NCBI RefSeq assembly: GCF_037201805.1
Contig: NZ_CP147404.1
Coordinates: 1,946,001 to 2,010,000, forward strand
From: Bacillus sp. FJAT-52991
GTDB lineage: Bacteria; Bacillota; Bacilli; Bacillales; Domibacillaceae
Length of the DNA stretch: 64,000 nt
Direction of reading: 5' to 3'
Shown here: positions 60,311 through 64,000 of the stretch, one piece after another
Layout: the number at the start of each line of letters is the position of its first letter
Numbering within the stretch: position 1 is the stretch's first letter
Notes under the pieces: model-generated
Database searches by the model: none
Told to the model about the DNA's origin: nothing
Seen by the model: only the letters and a program-made list of their open reading frames with translations
Translations under genes and position numbers: made by a program

Positions 60311-60477
60311 TGATTTTTGGAGTGGTAAAACTAAATATGTTGGTGGTCCAGAAATATAAGAGAATTGATTTTGGCATCTCGAAAAAAATATTTAATTGGT
60401 GAATGATCCATATTTCTAGGCATGAATATCCCTCCTCTTCTCTATGAATATACCAAATCGAGATTGGAGGGTTTAAC

Positions 60478-60937
60478 ATGCTATTGGATAAAGTGAAACT
60501 TCAATCAGTGGGGGTTTTCTTCACCCCCACTGATTGTTAGTTGAACGGATCGGGCGTTTACGGGCTGTTGATCCCCCACCTACATACCTTCGCTTCTTTC
60601 TGCCATGTTGAGGTGGGGGTCTTACAGCCCGTTAATGCGGGATAAACTAACGAATCCCCCAATAACACTCACTGGGAAAATCTCATTCTATCTTCTTGAC
60701 ATATTGTTATTACAAATCATAATAGTCGCGATCTTATCTATTTTTTTAGATATCTGGTTTTATTTTTCTTTCTTTATATTGCCAGCTAATGAGGTCATCT
60801 GTTTTGTTGCTGGACTCATTGCTTCCTTAGAAGAGCCTGCTGAAACTAGATTTTATCCTCTGCTTACTTTGTTATTGGGCCTTGTGCTTCTTATTGCCAC
60901 TCTATTATTTTGGATGGGGTTTACATTTGGTGGCTAG
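60478..60937 (+). pseudogene. Small membrane protein gene interrupted by repeat copy 4
   Basis: GGAGGG precedes ATG 60478, which reads MLLDK and then runs into the element (stop after 16 more codons). Beyond the element the frame continues from 60647 as LTNPPITLTGKISFYLLDIL with four hydrophobic helices up to the stop at 60937. Joining the sequences at one ATAAA gives an uninterrupted frame of 101 residues. Family unknown. The gene was therefore broken by insertion. Confidence 0.75.
60488..60646 (+). repeat. ATAAA-flanked hairpin element, copy 4, inserted in a gene
   Basis: This 159-bp full-length copy is bounded by ATAAA at 60488-60492 and 60642-60646. It carries the same two hairpins as copies 1 and 3. 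Since the host gene is restored when one ATAAA and the interior (154 bp) are removed, the limits of the element are defined here. Confidence 0.9.
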
Positions 60938-60967
60938 CCGCATCCCCATCCAAAAATATTTTTTTAC
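60912..60967 (+). terminator. Terminator overlapping the end of the interrupted gene
   Basis: GGATGGGG (60912-60919) pairs perfectly with CCCCATCC (60944-60951), followed by AAAAATATTTTTTT. The left arm lies within the last codons of the gene. Confidence 0.65.
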
Positions 60968-60969
60968 TA

Positions 60970-62886
60970 TTAGAGCTCTCTATTTTCAACCGACTGCTTT
61001 AAGTTAGCGATAAACTCTTCCAGTCCCATTTCATAGGAAGCTTCTTGTCCATGTTTTCTCACACTAACGGATCGATGTTCTTGTTCTTGATCCCCTACTA
61101 CAAGAATGTATGAGATTTTCTTCCTCTGTGCTTCTCGAATTTTGTAGCCGAGCTTCTCTTCACGTAAATCCAGCTCCACTCGCAAGTTTTCTTGTTTCAA
61201 TCGTTTTCCAATCTCTTCTACATAGTCTTTATGAACGTTATTGGATACGCCGATAACTTTCACTTGAACAGGCGCTAGCCATAAAGGAAATACGCCGCCA
61301 AAATGTTCAATTAAAATACCGAGAAAACGATCAATCGATCCAAACACAGCTCGATGGATGACAACTGGACGGACTTTATTATTTTGCTCATCGATATATG
61401 TGAGATCAAACTTTTCGGGCATTTGAAAATCTAATTGAATCGTCGCACATTGATGGCTTCTTTTCAGGGCGTCTTTAATATGAATATCAATTTTCGGTCC
61501 ATAAAAGGCACCATCTCCTTCATTAATATTATATTCATAGTCAAGATTCTGTAATACGTTTTTTAAGGCTGCTTCTGCTTGATCCCATAATGCGTCTGCC
61601 CCCATATAATCATCTGGTCTTGTTGAAAGCTCAATCTCATATTGAAAGCCAAATGTACGGTACACCTCTTCAATTAGCTTTAACGCAGACATAATCTCAG
61701 CTTCAATTTGACTCGGTGTCACAAAAATATGGGCATCATCTTGGCAAAATGTGCGAACCCGTAATAAACCATTTAAGGCTCCGCTAAATTCATGACGATG
61801 AACTTGACCAAACTCGGCTATCCGAAGTGGGAGATCCCGATAAGAATGAAGTTTATTTTTAAAGATCAGCATATGACCAGGACAATTCATCGGCTTTAAG
61901 GCGAATTTTTGATGTTCTACTTCAGAGAAATACATATTTTCTTTGTAGTGATCCCAATGCCCCGATTGTTCCCATAGCTGTTGATTCATCATTGTTGGTG
62001 TACGAACTTCCTGATAATCATGTGCATGCTGCAGCTTTCGTAAAAAGGACTCTAATTCATTGCGAATGACTTGCCCATTGGCTAAATAAAACGGCATGCC
62101 CGGCGCCTCTTCAGAAAACATAAATAGTTCTAGTTCATTGCCTAATTTGCGGTGATTTCTTTTTTGTGCTTCCTCCATAAAATGAAAGTAATCCTCTAAC
62201 TCTTCTTTTGAGGCAAAAGCAACACCGTAGATACGCTGCAACACTTGATTATTGCTATCTCCCCGCCAATAAACTCCTGAAATATGAGTCAATTTAAACA
62301 CTTTAATGTGCCGAGTAGCTGGTAAATGCGGCCCGCGGCACAAATCGAAAAATTCCCCTTGACGATAGATTGTTACTACATCTTCAGCTGGAATATGTTC
62401 GAGCAATTCAAGCTTTAACGGATCATGAGCAAATAGCTCTTTCGCTTCTTCACGCGATACTTCCTCACGTAGGATCTCCAAATTTTCAGCGATGATTTTA
62501 TTCATTTCTTTTTCAATCTTTGACAAATCATGAACAGCTAAACGATGTTCCATGTCAATGTCATAGTAAAAGCCATTTTCAACGACAGGACCTACCCCTA
62601 AATGAACGTCCCCATAAAGACGCTTGACGGCTTGAGCCAATACATGGGCTGTTGTATGCCTCATAATCTCTAGCCCAGCTGACGAATGAAGATCGTATAA
62701 TTCAATCTCTGCATTCTCATGGATTCCGCGGCGAAAATCATATAATGATCCGTTCACCTTACCTGCGACTGAGTTCTTTTTTAAGCCTGGGCTAATCGAT
62801 TGTGCGATGTCGTCTAAAGATACCCCTTGTACATACTTCTTTTCCTTTCCATCTGGAAACTTAATGACCATTTCATTTGCACTCAT
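60970..62886 (-). CDS. thrZ: Threonyl-tRNA synthetase, ThrZ-like
   Basis: The 638-residue enzyme charges tRNA-Thr. Domain order is TGS (to about residue 62), the editing/SAD domain with HTTAHVLAQAVKRLYG and DLCRGPHLPAT, the class II catalytic core (ALKPMNCPGHMLIFKNKLHS, FGQVHRHEFSGALNGLLRVR, GSIDRFLGILIEHFGG) and the anticodon domain. The open frame extends to 62940, but AGAGGTG lies before the ATG at 62886. Three tandem T-boxes precede it, as known for B. subtilis thrZ, the inducible second enzyme; the assignment to thrZ rather than thrS rests mainly on this. Confidence 0.88.
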   Translation of the reverse strand: MSANEMVIKFPDGKEKKYVQGVSLDDIAQSISPGLKKNSVAGKVNGSLYDFRRGIHENAEIELYDLHSSAGLEIMRHTTAHVLAQAVKRLYGDVHLGVGPVVENGFYYDIDMEHRLAVHDLSKIEKEMNKIIAENLEILREEVSREEAKELFAHDPLKLELLEHIPAEDVVTIYRQGEFFDLCRGPHLPATRHIKVFKLTHISGVYWRGDSNNQVLQRIYGVAFASKEELEDYFHFMEEAQKRNHRKLGNELELFMFSEEAPGMPFYLANGQVIRNELESFLRKLQHAHDYQEVRTPTMMNQQLWEQSGHWDHYKENMYFSEVEHQKFALKPMNCPGHMLIFKNKLHSYRDLPLRIAEFGQVHRHEFSGALNGLLRVRTFCQDDAHIFVTPSQIEAEIMSALKLIEEVYRTFGFQYEIELSTRPDDYMGADALWDQAEAALKNVLQNLDYEYNINEGDGAFYGPKIDIHIKDALKRSHQCATIQLDFQMPEKFDLTYIDEQNNKVRPVVIHRAVFGSIDRFLGILIEHFGGVFPLWLAPVQVKVIGVSNNVHKDYVEEIGKRLKQENLRVELDLREEKLGYKIREAQRKKISYILVVGDQEQEHRSVSVRKHGQEASYEMGLEEFIANLKQSVENREL

Positions 62887-62915
62887 GCTTTCAACACCTC
62901 TTATTATTTTTTCGC

Positions 62916-63178
62916 ATAAAAAAACACACTCATCCCTCAAATAGGGACGAGTGTGTGTTAGACCCGTGGTTCCACCCAGATTCCCATCATGTTCCTTGCC
63001 ATGATGGCTCCTTTAGCTGTATCGTAGCCGCTACGGTATTGATTACTTTGATTTCACCAATACAGCTCCAAGGGGGTCAGTCATTTTTCCGTGTTAGGAA
63101 GCTTCCACCTTTTGCTTCCCTCTCTGTGAACCGTAAAAAATGCTCATGTCCTTTTCAACGCCGATCGATATTTAATTA
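62916..63178 (-). ncRNA. Threonine T-box leader, unit nearest the gene
   Basis: The T-box core GGTGGAACCACGGG lies at about 62977-62963 on the minus strand, followed by a terminator stem (ACACACTCGTCCCT with AGGGATGAGTGTGT) and a T-run at 62925-62918. Stem I has TGACTGACCCC, where ACC is a candidate threonine specifier. It differs from the other two units at several bases. Confidence 0.88.
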
Positions 63179-63181
63179 ACC

Positions 63182-63447
63182 ATAAAAAAACACACATTCA
63201 TCCCTAAAAACAGGGACGAGTGTGTGTTAGACCCGTGGTTCCACCCAGATTCCCATCATATTCCTTGTCATGATGGCTCCTTTGGCTGTATCGTAGCCGC
63301 TACGGTATTGATTACTTTGATTTCACCAATACAGCTCCAAGGGGGTCAGTCATTTTTCCGTGTTAGGAAGCTTCCACCTTTTGCTTCCCTCTCTGTGAAC
63401 CGTAAAAAACGCTCATGTCCTTTTCAACGCCGATCGATATTTAATTA
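63182..63447 (-). ncRNA. Threonine T-box leader, middle unit
   Basis: This is a second complete T-box with its own terminator and T-run, nearly identical to the unit at 63451. The start-to-start distance to the next unit is 269 bp. The candidate specifier is again within TGACTGACCCC. Confidence 0.87.
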
Positions 63448-63450
63448 ACC

Positions 63451-63712
63451 ATAAAAAAACACACATTCATCCCTAAAAACAGGGACGAGTGTGTGTTAGA
63501 CCCGTGGTTCCACCCAGATTCCCATCATATTCCTTGTCATGATGGCTCCTTTGGCTGTATCGTAGCCGCTACGGTATTGATTACTTTGATTTCACCAATA
63601 CGACTCCAAGGGGGTAAGTCATTTTTCCGTGTTAGGAAGCTTCCACCTTTTGCTTCCCTCTCTGTGAACCGTAAAAAATGCTCATGTCCTTTTCGACGCC
63701 TGCTTTATATTG
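63451..63712 (-). ncRNA. Threonine T-box leader, promoter-proximal unit
   Basis: This is the first unit to be transcribed. It is almost identical to the middle unit but reads TGACTTACCCC at the specifier region, keeping ACC. Each of the three units has its own terminator, so full expression needs three successive antitermination events. Confidence 0.87.
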
Positions 63713-63718
63713 TTAACT

Positions 63719-63747
63719 ACTATAATGGATGGTCCAATGGTAGTCAA
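63719..63747 (-). promoter_or_regulatory. Promoter of the thrZ transcript
   Basis: TTGACT (63747-63742), a 17-bp spacer and TATAGT (63724-63719) lie directly upstream of the first T-box on the minus strand. Confidence 0.8.
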
Positions 63748-63885
63748 CAAAAAGTTAAAATTTTCTTATCGAGGGGAAGTTTTTTCATTTCCATCGTTCA
63801 TTTTTATCTTGGATGCTTGTAACAGCCGAAAAAATTGATTATGATTGGTAACTAGACAACATGAAATTTTTTCATTACAACACAA

Positions 63886-63914
63886 TTGATATTCATTCTC
63901 AATCGAATGATAGG
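63886..63914 (+). promoter_or_regulatory. Ferritin promoter with Fur/PerR-like box
   Basis: TGATATTCATTCTCA (63887-63901) resembles the 7-1-7 Fur/PerR consensus TGATAATNATTATCA. It overlaps a possible promoter, TTGATA (63886-63891) with GATAGG 17 bp further on. Position ahead of a ferritin gene supports iron or peroxide control; weak by sequence alone. Confidence 0.45.
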
Positions 63915-63950
63915 AAATTTATCACACTACATACAAAGGAGTTTTCACCT

Positions 63951-64000
63951 ATGTTATCTACGACTTTACGCGATGCATTAATTGATCAAATGAATTTTGA
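63951..64000 (+). CDS. ftnA: Ferritin, N-terminus only (runs off right edge)
   Basis: The visible residues, MLSTTLRDALIDQMNFE, match the start of bacterial non-haem ferritins (MLSxxLxDALNDQMNFE). AAAGGAG lies 10 bp before the ATG. Ferritins oxidise and store iron in 24-subunit shells. Only 16 full codons are within the window. Confidence 0.75.
   Translation, partial: MLSTTLRDALIDQMNF

Noticed and set aside
62943-63822. Three similar open frames (about 74-109 codons) on the plus strand around 62.9-63.8 kb
   Set aside because: They are the complement of the tandem T-box leaders; similarity reflects RNA repetition, not protein coding.
1-64000. CRISPR arrays, rRNA and tRNA genes
   Set aside because: No regularly spaced direct repeats with unique spacers and no recognisable rRNA or tRNA sequence found by eye; the only tandem arrays are the T-box units and short operators.

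Overview
The window looks like chromosomal DNA from a low-GC, spore-forming member of the Bacillaceae. The evidence is strong AGGAGG-type ribosome binding sites with frequent TTG/GTG starts, three spore-associated loci (a CotA-type laccase, a SpoVB-like flippase and the cwlJ-gerQ germination pair), an LtaS-type lipoteichoic acid synthase, and tRNA-responsive T-box leaders in front of leuA and a threonyl-tRNA synthetase gene. No rRNA, tRNA or CRISPR array was seen. All similarity statements come from family recognition by eye, not from searches.

Layout. 1-7.3 kb: end of a YthP/YthQ-like ABC transporter, a saccharopine-dehydrogenase-like oxidoreductase behind a 15-bp inverted repeat, an IS3-family scrap, a DASS anion transporter, and a TetR-ABC exporter operon. 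7.4-12.4 kb: small membrane proteins, a CapA-family protein and several broken genes (DUF3784-like, M1 peptidase, histidine kinase). 12.4-17 kb: isochorismatase-like hydrolase, a MocR-type regulator divergent from an EamA exporter, an MBL-fold hydrolase and a Nudix hydrolase. 17-31 kb: mostly single-gene units (DUF4259, YdeI with a CDGSH tail, SpoVB-like, formamidase with FmdB, YcgL-like nucleotidyltransferase, CotA laccase, luciferase-like monooxygenase). 29.4-34.2 kb: a two-component system divergent from a LanFEG-type ABC transporter, which resembles a bacteriocin sensing and immunity module. 34.7-37.4 kb: DUF2089/YvlB-like operon and an EcsB-like permease without an ATPase.

37.4-48.8 kb is an accessory island. 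A Tn3-family resolvase and truncated transposase abut an RHS/WapA-like polymorphic toxin gene (one frameshift), which is followed by a small membrane protein that is a candidate immunity protein. Next come a second, broken RHS fragment, a possible orphan immunity gene and an IS110-family remnant. 48.8-64 kb: ArsR/AHSA1 pair, an ECF sigma/anti-sigma/lipoprotein cassette, cwlJ-gerQ, a candidate type I toxin-antitoxin locus, an Xre regulator with tandem palindromic operators, LTA synthase, leuA with a leucine T-box, a MaoC-like protein, thrZ-like threonyl-tRNA synthetase behind three tandem T-boxes, and the start of a ferritin gene.

The most distinctive signal is a non-coding element of about 158 bp, present four times (9052, 35941, 58916, 60488) and flanked by ATAAA (TTTAT on the other strand). 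Copy 4 splits a small membrane-protein gene: removing the element with one ATAAA restores an intact 101-codon reading frame. This fixes the element boundaries and shows it has moved. Copy 3 sits exactly between the leuA T-box terminator and leuA. Its shape (long hairpins, TTTAT target, no coding capacity) suggests a non-autonomous IS200/IS605-type element.
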